Of a DNA stretch of 64,000 bases, positions 17,405-25,886 are shown one piece after another. Position numbers and translations under genes: made by a program. Numbering within the stretch: the stretch's first letter is position 1; each line of letters begins with the position of its first letter. Source of the stretch: Clostridium_AT radicumherbarum. Its GTDB lineage: Bacteria; Bacillota; Clostridia; Clostridiales; Clostridiaceae. Location of the stretch: assembly GCF_045310525.1 (NCBI RefSeq), contig NZ_JBJHZY010000003.1:62001-126000 (forward strand), written 5' to 3'. Below the pieces are notes generated by a model that ran no database searches, was not told the DNA's origin, and saw only the letters and a list, made by a program, of their open reading frames with translations.

Positions 17405-19396
17405 ATGGATAATAAATTTAATTATTTTAATACCAATAACAAGATGTATTTAGTTATTATAGCTTTTATTATAATAGTTCTCTTTGCTTATGGTCATCTT
17501 GTGGCAGGAATCTCTGCCTTGGTGATGTACGGCTTTTTAATTGTGTTTAATATTAAGCATTCACGGCTTAGAAAAGACGAATGGAAGAAGTTCATTGAAG
17601 ATTTTTCTTCTCAGCTTGACTTTGCCTCTAAAAGCACCCTTCTTAAACTTCCATTCCCACTAATGATAATTGGAGATAAAGGTAATATAGTTTGGTATAA
17701 TCAAAATGCAGCAACTATGATGGAAGGGGAAAACCTTTTAGGAAGAAATATAGGTGAACTTATAAGAAATATCAATTTAAAACAGGTTCTGAATGAGAAA
17801 AAAACATATTTTGAGGATATTAACTTAAAAAATAGGTATTACCATGTTCATGCAAGTATTGTAAACACTTCAGAAAGTAAAGGAAATGAAGATAATATAA
17901 TTATATTATATTTTTATGATACTACTGAATATGTAAACTTAAAAAATAGTATTGCTGATGAAAAAGCTTCAGTTATGCTTATAGAAGTAGATAATTTAGA
18001 TGATGTGGTAAAGACCGCAAATGAGGATAAAAGACCTCTTCTTATAGCAGAGATAGAAAGAACCCTTAATAATTATAGCCAAGGGCTTAATTCCATATTT
18101 AAAAAGTATAATAATAACAAATACATCCTTGTTACTCAGGATAGGTATATACAAAGTGAAATTGAAAAGAAATTTGATATACTAGATATTGTCAGGGAAA
18201 TAAATCAGACTAACCAACTAGCAGTGACACTAAGTGTAGGTGTTGGAAGAAATGGCAGCACACTCATGGACAATTACACCTTTGCATTGTCTGCAAAAGA
18301 ACTTGCACTTGGAAGAGGCGGTGATCAGGTAGTTGTAAAAGGTAATGATAAACTATCTTTTTATGGTGGAAAAACTAAGGAAGTAGAAAAAAGAACTAAA
18401 GTAAGAGCCAGGGTTATAGCTCATGCTCTTGTGGACTTAATAAATGGCAGCAGCAATGTGTTTATCATGGGACATAAGAATCCTGATACAGATTGTTTAG
18501 GTGCAGCTATAGGTATTAATAGTGCTGTGAAACTTTTAAATAAGCCCTGCTCTATTTTGTTAGATAATAAGAGCTCTGCTTCTAGATCAATTGTTGATAA
18601 AATTATGGAGGATCCAGCCTATGAAAATACCTTCATAAATTCAGAAACCTGCAGACAAAATTTAAAAGAAGATAGCCTTTTAATTATTGTGGATGTTCAT
18701 AATAGGGGCTATGTCCAGGATTATGAACTTGTTAAAGAATTTAAAAAGATAGTTATAATCGATCATCATAGAAGGCTTACAGATGCAATTGAGGGGGCAC
18801 TGCTTAGTTATATAGAAACCTATGCTTCCTCCACTTCGGAGCTTGTTACCGAAATGCTTCAATATATGATTGAGAATCCTAAGATAAAGCCTATAGAAGC
18901 AGAGGCGCTGCTTGCTGGCATTTGTGTAGATACAAAGAATTTTTATTTTAAAACAGGTGTAAGGACCTTTGAAGCCGCAGGTTTTTTAAGGAGACTTGGT
19001 GCAGATACAATAGACATAAAAAAAATGTTTGCGGAAGATTTGGATACTTATGTTAAAAAGGCAGAAATAATTAAGTCTGCAGAAGTAAAAGATGGTACGG
19101 CAATAGCCATTTGCCCACCAGAAATTGAAGATACTGTACTTGCTGCACAAGCAGCGGATGAACTGCTAAATATTACAGGTATTCAAGCCTCATTCGTTCT
19201 TGTTAAAATAGAGAACGAGATATTTATTAGCGGTAGATCCCTGGGTGATGTCAATGTACAGATAATCTTAGAAACTCTAGGGGGTGGGGGACATATTTCC
19301 ATGGCAGGCGCTAAATTGTCCGATATAACCTTAGAGGAAGCTGTAGATAGTGTTAAAAAAGCAATTGACAAATACTTAGAGGAGTGTGAAAAGTAA
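17405..19396 (+). CDS. gdpP: Cyclic di-AMP phosphodiesterase GdpP
   Basis: 663 residues: two N-terminal membrane segments (about 13-50), a PAS-like domain ('PFPLMIIGDKGNIVWYNQNA'), a degenerate GGDEF domain (about 175-305; the GGDEF motif is lost), then DHH (MGHKNPDTDCLGAAIG and VIIDHHRR) and DHHA1 ('LGGGGHISMAGA'). It hydrolyses c-di-AMP to pApA and so controls potassium and osmolyte balance, cell wall stress and sporulation. All DHH metal-binding residues appear intact. It overlaps rplI by one base. Confidence 0.96.
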   Translation: MDNKFNYFNTNNKMYLVIIAFIIIVLFAYGHLVAGISALVMYGFLIVFNIKHSRLRKDEWKKFIEDFSSQLDFASKSTLLKLPFPLMIIGDKGNIVWYNQNAATMMEGENLLGRNIGELIRNINLKQVLNEKKTYFEDINLKNRYYHVHASIVNTSESKGNEDNIIILYFYDTTEYVNLKNSIADEKASVMLIEVDNLDDVVKTANEDKRPLLIAEIERTLNNYSQGLNSIFKKYNNNKYILVTQDRYIQSEIEKKFDILDIVREINQTNQLAVTLSVGVGRNGSTLMDNYTFALSAKELALGRGGDQVVVKGNDKLSFYGGKTKEVEKRTKVRARVIAHALVDLINGSSNVFIMGHKNPDTDCLGAAIGINSAVKLLNKPCSILLDNKSSASRSIVDKIMEDPAYENTFINSETCRQNLKEDSLLIIVDVHNRGYVQDYELVKEFKKIVIIDHHRRLTDAIEGALLSYIETYASSTSELVTEMLQYMIENPKIKPIEAEALLAGICVDTKNFYFKTGVRTFEAAGFLRRLGADTIDIKKMFAEDLDTYVKKAEIIKSAEVKDGTAIAICPPEIEDTVLAAQAADELLNITGIQASFVLVKIENEIFISGRSLGDVNVQIILETLGGGGHISMAGAKLSDITLEEAVDSVKKAIDKYLEECEK

Positions 19397-19839
19397 TGAA
19401 AGTTATTTTATTAGCCGATATTAAAGGTGTAGGTAAAAAAAGTGAAGTAATAAATGCTTCAGATGGATATGCAAGAAACTACTTATTTCCAAGAAAACTT
19501 GCAGAGGAAGCTACTGAAGTTAATTTAAGTGTTTTAAATCAAAAAAAAGAAACTGAAAGAAGAAAAAAGCTGGCAGAAATTGAAGAAGCTCAAAAGCAAG
19601 CTGATGAGCTAAAAGGTAAGGAAGTTAAAATATCAGCAAAGTGCGGAGAAAACGGCAGATTATTTGGGTCTATAACTAACAAGGATGTAGCTGATGCTTT
19701 AAATGCACAGTATAAATTGAACATCGATAAGAAGAAGTTAGTTGTAGATGCTATACGGCAGCTTGGAACTTATGAAGTTGAAGTTAAGCTTTATCCAGAG
19801 GTTTCTACAAAAATAAAGGTTGTAATTGTAGAACAATAA
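19396..19839 (+). CDS. rplI: 50S ribosomal protein L9
   Basis: 147 residues, with the L9 signature 'KGVGKKSEVINASDGYARNY' region at residues 10-30, the long connecting helix, and the C-terminal domain ('KCGENGRLFGSIT', 'VVDAIRQLGTYEVEVKL'). Start overlaps the gdpP stop as TAATG, implying translational coupling. Confidence 0.97.
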   Translation: MKVILLADIKGVGKKSEVINASDGYARNYLFPRKLAEEATEVNLSVLNQKKETERRKKLAEIEEAQKQADELKGKEVKISAKCGENGRLFGSITNKDVADALNAQYKLNIDKKKLVVDAIRQLGTYEVEVKLYPEVSTKIKVVIVEQ

Positions 19840-19881
19840 TAGCATTGTTTCTCCTTAAATGCTAATACAGGAGGAAAAATA

Positions 19882-21783
19882 TTGAAGTCAGAGTTTAAAT
19901 TTGAAACAAATTTCGAAGAAATTAAGGCCCAAGATATAACCATAGAATCTCAACTTGAGGTGCTCTTTGAGGTTATAAAAAATGTTTTAGATGAAGGTGC
20001 CATGAAGGCAAGAATAGTTAAATATAAGCTTCAAAAGCACATTCATAGCGGAGACATATATAAAAGGGTCTATGCATTAAATAAAATTGCAAGTGATGGT
20101 AAAGGAATAGATATCATACCTAATGTAAAAAACATACATGAGGCGTTAGAAGACACAAATAAGTGGATAGCTGATGCAGTAGCAAAAAAATATGTACAGA
20201 ATGAAATTGAAAAAGAAGTTGAAGCTGCCCTTATGGAAAGACAGGATAAGTATGTTGAAGAAGTTAGACTTGGCATACTTAGAAAGCAAAAGGGGCCAGA
20301 AAATGCAAAGACTCTTAAAAAATATTCTGATCTTGAAGTGTTAGATTCTAAAAAATTAACAAGAAATATTCAAACTATGCTTAGACCTGTAAGTTTTAGT
20401 GAAATTGTTGGTCAAGAAAGAGCTATTAAGGCACTTTTATCAAAAATAGCTTCACCCTACCCTCAGCACATTATCCTATATGGACCTCCGGGAGTGGGGA
20501 AGACAACAGCAGCAAGACTTGCCCTAGAAGAGGCTAAAAAGCTTAAATATACTCCTTTTAAAAAGGAAGCAAAATTTGTAGAAGTAGATGGAACTACTCT
20601 AAGATGGGATCCTAGAGAAATAACAAATCCCCTATTAGGCTCAGTACATGATCCTATTTATATGGGAAGCAAAAGAGATTTAGCTGAGGTTGGAATACCA
20701 GAGCCAAAACCAGGACTTGTTACAGAAGCTCATGGCGGAGTTTTATTTATTGATGAAATTGGTGAACTTGATGACATTCTGCAAAACAAGCTATTAAAGG
20801 TGTTAGAAGATAAGAGAGTAGAATTTTCCTCCTCCTATTATGATCCAGAGGATGAAAATACTCCAAAATATATTAAATACTTGTTTGATAATGGAGCACC
20901 TGCTGACTTTGTTTTAATTGGGGCAACTACAAGAGAGCCTCATGAGATAAATCCAGCACTTCGTTCAAGATGTACAGAGGTATATTTTGAGCCATTATCT
21001 GCAAAGGATATTGAAGAAATAGTTGAAAATGCCGCTGTTAAGCTTAATATGGAGCTTGAAAGTGGAGTTTCAGAATTTATCAGCAGATTTACTATTGAAG
21101 GCAGAAAGGCTGTTAATCTGCTTTCTGATGTCTATGGTTATGTGCTATATAACAGTAAGAGCTTTAAAAAAGATGAAAAGGTAAAAATAACACTTGAAGA
21201 TGTTAAAGAAACAATTTCTGCATGCAGACTTGTTCCATATGAGGAAGTCAGCGTAGATAAGGACAAGGAAATAGGACATGTTTATGGGCTAGGCGTCAGC
21301 GGATTCATAGGTTCCACAATTGAAATTGAAGCAGCAATATTTGAAGCTAAGGATAAAGGAACAGGTCAAGTACGTTTTAATGAAACCGCCGGCAGTATGG
21401 CAAAGGATTCTGTATTTAATGCAGCATCTGTAATAAGAAGATTAACAAATAAGGACATAAAGGACTATGATATTCATGTTAATATCATAGGTGGTGGAAA
21501 TATAGATGGTCCATCTGCTGGAGCAGCTATTACAATTTGTATAATAAGCGCTATTTTAAATAAACCAGTGAGACAAGACATAGCTATAACTGGTGAAATA
21601 TCTTTAAGAGGAAAAGTGAAACCAGTAGGCGGGATTTTTGAAAAGGTCTATGGAGCCAGAAGAAAGGGCATAAAACTTGTTATTGTTCCAATGAATAACT
21701 TAAAAGAAGTTCCTTCAGGACTTCAGGACATAGAAGTTAAGGCAGTAGAAACCATAGAAGAATTAATGGATATAGTTTTTTAG
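19882..21783 (+). CDS. lonC: Lon-family ATP-dependent protease LonC (sporulation type)
   Basis: 633 residues from a TTG at 19882 behind AGGAGG. A distinctive helical N-terminus (about residues 1-160) replaces the normal Lon N-domain. The AAA+ module has YGPPGVGKTTAAR and 'GGVLFIDEIGELD', and the C-terminal Lon protease domain has the Ser of 'DGPSAGAA' and the Lys of 'RGKVKPVGGIFEK' forming the Ser-Lys dyad. This matches the clostridial spore-type Lon found between rplI and dnaB. An insertion between Walker A and Walker B (VDGTTLRWDPREITNPLLGS) also recalls the LonB/LonC group. Confidence 0.92.
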   Translation: MKSEFKFETNFEEIKAQDITIESQLEVLFEVIKNVLDEGAMKARIVKYKLQKHIHSGDIYKRVYALNKIASDGKGIDIIPNVKNIHEALEDTNKWIADAVAKKYVQNEIEKEVEAALMERQDKYVEEVRLGILRKQKGPENAKTLKKYSDLEVLDSKKLTRNIQTMLRPVSFSEIVGQERAIKALLSKIASPYPQHIILYGPPGVGKTTAARLALEEAKKLKYTPFKKEAKFVEVDGTTLRWDPREITNPLLGSVHDPIYMGSKRDLAEVGIPEPKPGLVTEAHGGVLFIDEIGELDDILQNKLLKVLEDKRVEFSSSYYDPEDENTPKYIKYLFDNGAPADFVLIGATTREPHEINPALRSRCTEVYFEPLSAKDIEEIVENAAVKLNMELESGVSEFISRFTIEGRKAVNLLSDVYGYVLYNSKSFKKDEKVKITLEDVKETISACRLVPYEEVSVDKDKEIGHVYGLGVSGFIGSTIEIEAAIFEAKDKGTGQVRFNETAGSMAKDSVFNAASVIRRLTNKDIKDYDIHVNIIGGGNIDGPSAGAAITICIISAILNKPVRQDIAITGEISLRGKVKPVGGIFEKVYGARRKGIKLVIVPMNNLKEVPSGLQDIEVKAVETIEELMDIVF

Positions 21784-21810
21784 TAAAAGAAATACAAGGG
21801 GGAAAGCATT

Positions 21811-23136
21811 ATGGAGACTCCTCTTAGAAGTCTTCCTCACAATATAGATGCTGAACAAAATGTTATTGGTTCCATGCTATTAAATAAAACTTCCATAGCT
21901 CAGGCTGTGGAAGTTTTAAAGGCTGAGGATTTTTATAGAGATTCGCATAAGATTTTATTTAATACTGTACTGGAGCTTTATAAAAAGGATACACCAGTAG
22001 ATATGGTAACACTGACAGAGGCGCTATCCTCTATGCAAAAATTGGAGGCTGCCGGTGGAATTACATATATAAGTGAGATTTGTGATTCTGTTGTATCTAC
22101 AGTAAATTTTAGTTCCTATATAAAGATTGTTGCTGAAAAGTCTATGCTTAGAAAGCTTATTAAAGCATCCTCTGAAATTATAGAGGACAGCTACAGTAAG
22201 CAGGATGATGTACCTGCTGTACTTGATTCAGCTGAGCAAAAGGTATTTAATATTGCAGAAAAAAGAGGTAATTCAGACTTTGAAGCAATGAGTACAGTAC
22301 TTGAAAAAGGCTTTTTGGAAATTGAAAGGCTGTTTAGTAATAAGGGTGAAATCACTGGTATTTCTTCTGGTTTCCCAGACCTGGATGCTAAAACCTCTGG
22401 TTTTCAAAAGGGGGATATGGTACTTGTTGCAGCAAGACCTTCTATGGGTAAAACTACCTTTGCGCTTAATTTAGCTCAAAATGCAGCCTTAAGAGGTGGT
22501 AAGAGTATAGCTATTTTCTCCTTGGAAATGTCTAAAGAACAGCTCGCCTATAAGCTTCTTTGTGCTGAGGCCAATGTGGATATGCTTAAACTTAGAACTG
22601 GTGATTTAGATGACAGAGACTGGGAAAACATAGCCAGAGCCTCTGGACCCCTTGCGGCAGCTAAGATATATATAGATGATTCCGCAGGTGTATCTGTAAT
22701 GGAAATGAGATCAAAATGTAGAAGGCTGAAAATAGAGCATGGAATAGATATGATTCTTATTGACTATTTGCAGCTTATGTCCGGTAGCAATTCTGAAAGC
22801 AGGCAGCAAGAGGTGTCTGAAATTTCAAGATCTATTAAGGCTTTAGCAAAAGAAATGCAGTGCCCTGTAATAGCTCTTTCACAGCTTTCTAGAGCACCAG
22901 AGCAAAGAGCCGACCATAGACCGATGCTATCAGACCTAAGAGAATCAGGTTCTATAGAGCAGGATGCTGACGTAGTTATGTTTTTGTATAGAGATGAATA
23001 CTACAATAAGGAAACAGAAGACAAAAATGTAGCCGAATGTATTATATCAAAGCAGAGAAACGGTCCTACTGGCACAGTAAAGCTGGCATGGATTGGGCAA
23101 TACAGTAAGTTTGGAATATTGGATGTTGTTCACTAA
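21811..23136 (+). CDS. dnaB: Replicative DNA helicase DnaB
   Basis: 441 residues. The N-terminal helical domain begins 'LRSLPHNIDAEQNVIGSML'; the RecA-like C-terminal domain has Walker A ARPSMGKTTFALN, Walker B 'MILIDYLQLM', and the arginine-finger region 'LSDLRESGSIEQDADVVMFLYRDEYY'. It unwinds DNA at the fork as a hexamer (the Firmicute DnaC helicase in B. subtilis naming). No intein. Confidence 0.97.
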   Translation: METPLRSLPHNIDAEQNVIGSMLLNKTSIAQAVEVLKAEDFYRDSHKILFNTVLELYKKDTPVDMVTLTEALSSMQKLEAAGGITYISEICDSVVSTVNFSSYIKIVAEKSMLRKLIKASSEIIEDSYSKQDDVPAVLDSAEQKVFNIAEKRGNSDFEAMSTVLEKGFLEIERLFSNKGEITGISSGFPDLDAKTSGFQKGDMVLVAARPSMGKTTFALNLAQNAALRGGKSIAIFSLEMSKEQLAYKLLCAEANVDMLKLRTGDLDDRDWENIARASGPLAAAKIYIDDSAGVSVMEMRSKCRRLKIEHGIDMILIDYLQLMSGSNSESRQQEVSEISRSIKALAKEMQCPVIALSQLSRAPEQRADHRPMLSDLRESGSIEQDADVVMFLYRDEYYNKETEDKNVAECIISKQRNGPTGTVKLAWIGQYSKFGILDVVH

Positions 23137-23149
23137 TAGATAAAACAAA

Positions 23150-23180
23150 AGATGTGCAGCCCTTTAAAGACTGCACATCT
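23150..23180 (-). terminator. Terminator between dnaB and hsp20, T-run for hsp20
   Basis: AGATGTGCAG (23150-23159) and CTGCACATCT (23171-23180) form a perfect 10-bp stem; on the minus strand the stem is followed by TTTGTTTTATC. It can also stop dnaB transcription less efficiently. Confidence 0.85.
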
Positions 23181-23183
23181 AAA

Positions 23184-23624
23184 TTAATGAATATCTATTT
23201 TTTTCTTTATGTCATTACCTCTTGTTAGCTTTGGAAGAGTGATTTTTAAAACACCATCCTTAAAGGAAGCTTCTATTTTATCCTCATCTACATTATCAAT
23301 GTAAAAGCTTCGCTTAAACTCTCCATAATGTCTTTCACGTCTTACATAGTTTTCCTTCTTGTCCTCTATTGTGTCATCTCTTTTTGCGCTAACAGTTAAA
23401 TAGTTGTTTTCATAGTCAATGTTAATAGCTTCTTTATCCATACCAGGAAGATCTGCTTCCACTAGATAATTATCTTCTGTCTCTTTTAGATCAACTTTAA
23501 AACTTCCATAAATGTTACTTAATTCTTGAGTAAAATCATTATTAAAGAAGTTTTTGAAAAGTTGTCCAAAATCATCATCACCTCTATTTAACATATGTCT
23601 TCTGAAAGGAATCATTTCAAACAT
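23184..23624 (-). CDS. hsp18: Hsp20 / Hsp18-type small heat shock protein
   Basis: 146 residues from the ATG at 23624 behind GGAGG. N-terminus 'MFEMIPFRRHMLNRGDDDF' resembles clostridial Hsp18; the alpha-crystallin domain (about residues 40-130) has 'YLVEADLPGMDKEAINIDYENN' divided by the usual loop and ends with 'FKDGVLKITLPKL', the A-x-x-x-G-V-L motif. It is an ATP-independent holdase. A CtsR box over its -35 gives direct evidence of heat-shock control. Confidence 0.94.
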   Translation of the reverse strand: MFEMIPFRRHMLNRGDDDFGQLFKNFFNNDFTQELSNIYGSFKVDLKETEDNYLVEADLPGMDKEAINIDYENNYLTVSAKRDDTIEDKKENYVRRERHYGEFKRSFYIDNVDEDKIEASFKDGVLKITLPKLTRGNDIKKKIDIH

Positions 23625-23666
23625 AATCAAATACCTCCAATTAATTTATTTAATTTCTATGCTTAT

Positions 23667-23696
23667 ATAATACAACAAAGGTCAAAGAAAGTCAAA
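23667..23696 (-). promoter_or_regulatory. hsp20 promoter with CtsR operator
   Basis: On the plus strand GGTCAAA-GAA-AGTCAAA (23680-23696) matches the CtsR direct heptad RGTCAAA-NAN-RGTCAAA. On the minus strand it overlaps a promoter: TTGACT (-35, complement of 23690-23695), 17-base spacer, TATTAT (-10, complement of 23667-23672). CtsR bound here would block sigma-A RNA polymerase. Confidence 0.88.
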
Positions 23697-23951
23697 GTCT
23701 AAAAAATGAAGATAATAAAAGAAAACTCATAAAACTTAATAATTAAAATATTTAATTTAGTATAATCAACCTAATTAAAAATAAAATATGATTATTGAAG
23801 GAATTTAGAGATCTTTATAAAATTTTATGAAATAAAAATTTTACAAACAGTAAATAAGGTGTGTGCATTACTTTATGGGATTGGCAGTACAAGTAATAGG
23901 ATTATCTGCTAATCTTGATTCGAAAGGTTAATTGTAGTAAAATTTATATAT

Positions 23952-24027
<76 letters not shown>

Positions 24028-24032
24028 GTAAA

Positions 24033-24068
24033 ATCAAGGGTTATAGAAATTAAACTCTTGATTTTTTT
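24033..24068 (+). terminator. Terminator after tRNA-Thr
   Basis: AATCAAGGGT pairs with ACTCTTGATT (one G-U) around an AT-rich loop and is followed by TTTTTT. It lies on the element side of attL, so integration appears to supply the tRNA with a terminator. Confidence 0.8.
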
Positions 24069-24071
24069 ATT

Positions 24072-24094
24072 TTGACGTGAAAATATGACGGGGA
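24072..24094. promoter_or_regulatory. Putative integrase arm-type sites, left end
   Basis: TGACGTGAAAA and TGACGGGGAA are two tandem TGACG repeats just inside attL. The matching ATGACGGGAA pair occurs near attR at 42769-42790, which is what paired arm-binding sites of a Tn916-type integrase would look like. Confidence 0.5.
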
Positions 24095-24348
24095 ATGAGA
24101 TGCAAAATGAAATGTAATTATATATCTAAAAAATAAATTGCATTAAGAAGGTTTATTTTTATTAGATAATTACCAATTAGTACACACTCATTTCATTTTT
24201 AAATTTAAAGTATAACAATATCAAATTGGGGTTTAAATCGTTAGGTTATTTATATTGAAATTATATATTCGGTGATAAGTAAAATCTAAAAAAAGCATTT
24301 AAGCGGCTAGTGTCGAAAAATGCAAAAACAAAAATATAAGCGCAGCGC

Positions 24349-24377
24349 TTGACAAAAATGCCATAAAGTAGTATATT
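24349..24377 (+). promoter_or_regulatory. Promoter of the DUF262 gene
   Basis: TTGACA (24349-24354), 17-base spacer, TATATT (24372-24377). GC-rich CGCAGC repeats surround it: AGCGCAGCGCTT overlaps the -35, and CGCAGCTTTAAAGCGCAGCTG lies in the leader (24394-24414). These stand out in AT-rich DNA and may be operators. Confidence 0.65.
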
Positions 24378-24442
24378 TTTAAATAAAGATAGACGCAGCT
24401 TTAAAGCGCAGCTGTAAAAATCAATAAGAAAGGTTGATATGT

Positions 24443-25648
24443 ATGAAGATTAACAAAAAACTGATTTCTGCCTCAAGTTTCAATCCAACAAAGAAAACAT
24501 TTCAGATGACAGTCTCTGAAATGAATGAAAAGATCGATGTGCAAGAATTTTCACTTCCGTTGTATCAGCGTGATATTAGTTGGACTGTACAAAAATCCAT
24601 AGATTTATTTAACTATCAATTACTAGGTAAGGCGCCAGTCTCACCAATCTCAATCAATGTTATAAACAATACCGATGATTGTGTACCTCAGGTATCATTT
24701 GTTGAGAGAGAACTTATTAATAATATCGTTAGAGGTCAATTTTCTGTGGCTGATGGCCAGCAGAGGTTAACAACAAACTATAAGGCCTACATTCATCATG
24801 ATGATTTTAGAAATGTAGTGCTAGATCTTGCTAAGGGTCAGTTTACCCAGGCGGAGGATGCCATTAAAAAACATCAAATTCCTGTGGGGGTATTGCTTAA
24901 CAAAGAGGATAATGTTTTGTTTAAGTATATTAATAAGTCTTCTGTTCTAAAAGATCCTGAGGTAATGTCATTATTAGTTCAAATAAGAAGTAAAATGAAA
25001 AACTATAATTATACTATTAATCAAGCAGAAGATTTAAATGAAGACGAACAAATCGAATGGTTTGAAGTACTTAATAACGCAGGAAGTCGCGTAAGTATTT
25101 TACAAATGCGCTTTTCAAAATTAAAGGCTCATGGTATTGATATTTACGTTCAATACACAAGTAAATTTAAGGAACGTTTGAAAGACTTAGGATATGATTT
25201 TTTTGTTCCTCAAAAGACAGGTGTTTCTTATCCGGTAGCAACATTAAACTCTGCTTATGAGGTTATAACAGGTAGAAGGCATACTGATGGATATACACCA
25301 ATTCCATCTGATACTAAGGAAAATCAGCTATGTAATTTAGATCCTGAAGAGCTCACTAAATGTTTTAAAATGACTCTAGATGCATTGGATATGGCGTTAG
25401 AGTTTATAGAAGATAATAATTTAAAAGAACCGGATAGAATTGATTATATAACTTATCTAACAGGATACTTTGTGTTTAACAGTGAGGGAATAGATGAGAG
25501 TAATAAAGCAGAGCTAATAGATTGGTATAACAAAGTTGATTTTACAAATAAGAGCAATACCGAGAGAAGGGAAATTTTTTCAAGATTAATATTGATGGGA
25601 GATCAAACAGGATATTTATTGGCAGATTGCCAAGATAGTGTTTCTTAA
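24443..25648 (+). CDS. Solo DUF262 (ParB/GmrS-like) domain protein
   Basis: 401 residues from the ATG at 24443 behind AAAGG. The DUF262 hallmarks are present: 'FSLPLYQRDISW' (about residues 33-44) and 'VADGQQRLTT' (about 105-114). This DGQQR motif belongs to the ParB/Srx-like nuclease/NTPase fold of GmrS. The companion DUF1524 HNH domain of GmrD-type enzymes is absent and no motif of it is found downstream. DUF262 proteins act in several anti-phage systems, including modification-dependent restriction. Lying next to attL and separate from the mobility genes, it is probably cargo. Activity of a solo DUF262 protein is not known to me. Confidence 0.75.
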   Translation: MKINKKLISASSFNPTKKTFQMTVSEMNEKIDVQEFSLPLYQRDISWTVQKSIDLFNYQLLGKAPVSPISINVINNTDDCVPQVSFVERELINNIVRGQFSVADGQQRLTTNYKAYIHHDDFRNVVLDLAKGQFTQAEDAIKKHQIPVGVLLNKEDNVLFKYINKSSVLKDPEVMSLLVQIRSKMKNYNYTINQAEDLNEDEQIEWFEVLNNAGSRVSILQMRFSKLKAHGIDIYVQYTSKFKERLKDLGYDFFVPQKTGVSYPVATLNSAYEVITGRRHTDGYTPIPSDTKENQLCNLDPEELTKCFKMTLDALDMALEFIEDNNLKEPDRIDYITYLTGYFVFNSEGIDESNKAELIDWYNKVDFTNKSNTERREIFSRLILMGDQTGYLLADCQDSVS

Positions 25649-25741
25649 GAAGTATTAATTTCCAATAGTAACTTTTTTAAAAATATTAAAACCAAAAAAA
25701 TTAAAATATCCTTGGTTATGAAATGCTATTTAAATATCAAA

Positions 25742-25774
25742 TGAATGTAAGGTTTTAGTTAAAATCTTACATTC
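25742..25774. terminator. Long hairpin after the DUF262 gene
   Basis: TGAATGTAAGGTTTT pairs with AAAATCTTACATTCA (one G-T) around AGTT. There is only a weak following T-rich stretch, so it is a probable 3' hairpin or terminator. Confidence 0.55.
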
Positions 25775-25860
25775 ATAAAATTATATAGAATGTTGATATA
25801 TGAGGGGTTGCAGCATTTATCGAGCCCCAAAAATAAATAAATATCTTCTTTACATAGGAA

Positions 25861-25886
25861 AAAGCTCCTTATTCAACAGGAGCTTT
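25861..25886 (-). terminator. Integrase terminator overlapping its stop codon
   Basis: On the minus strand AAAGCTCC and GGAGCTTT enclose TGTTGAATAA, which contains the integrase stop codon, and are followed by TT and C-rich sequence. Compact 3' end of int. Confidence 0.75.
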
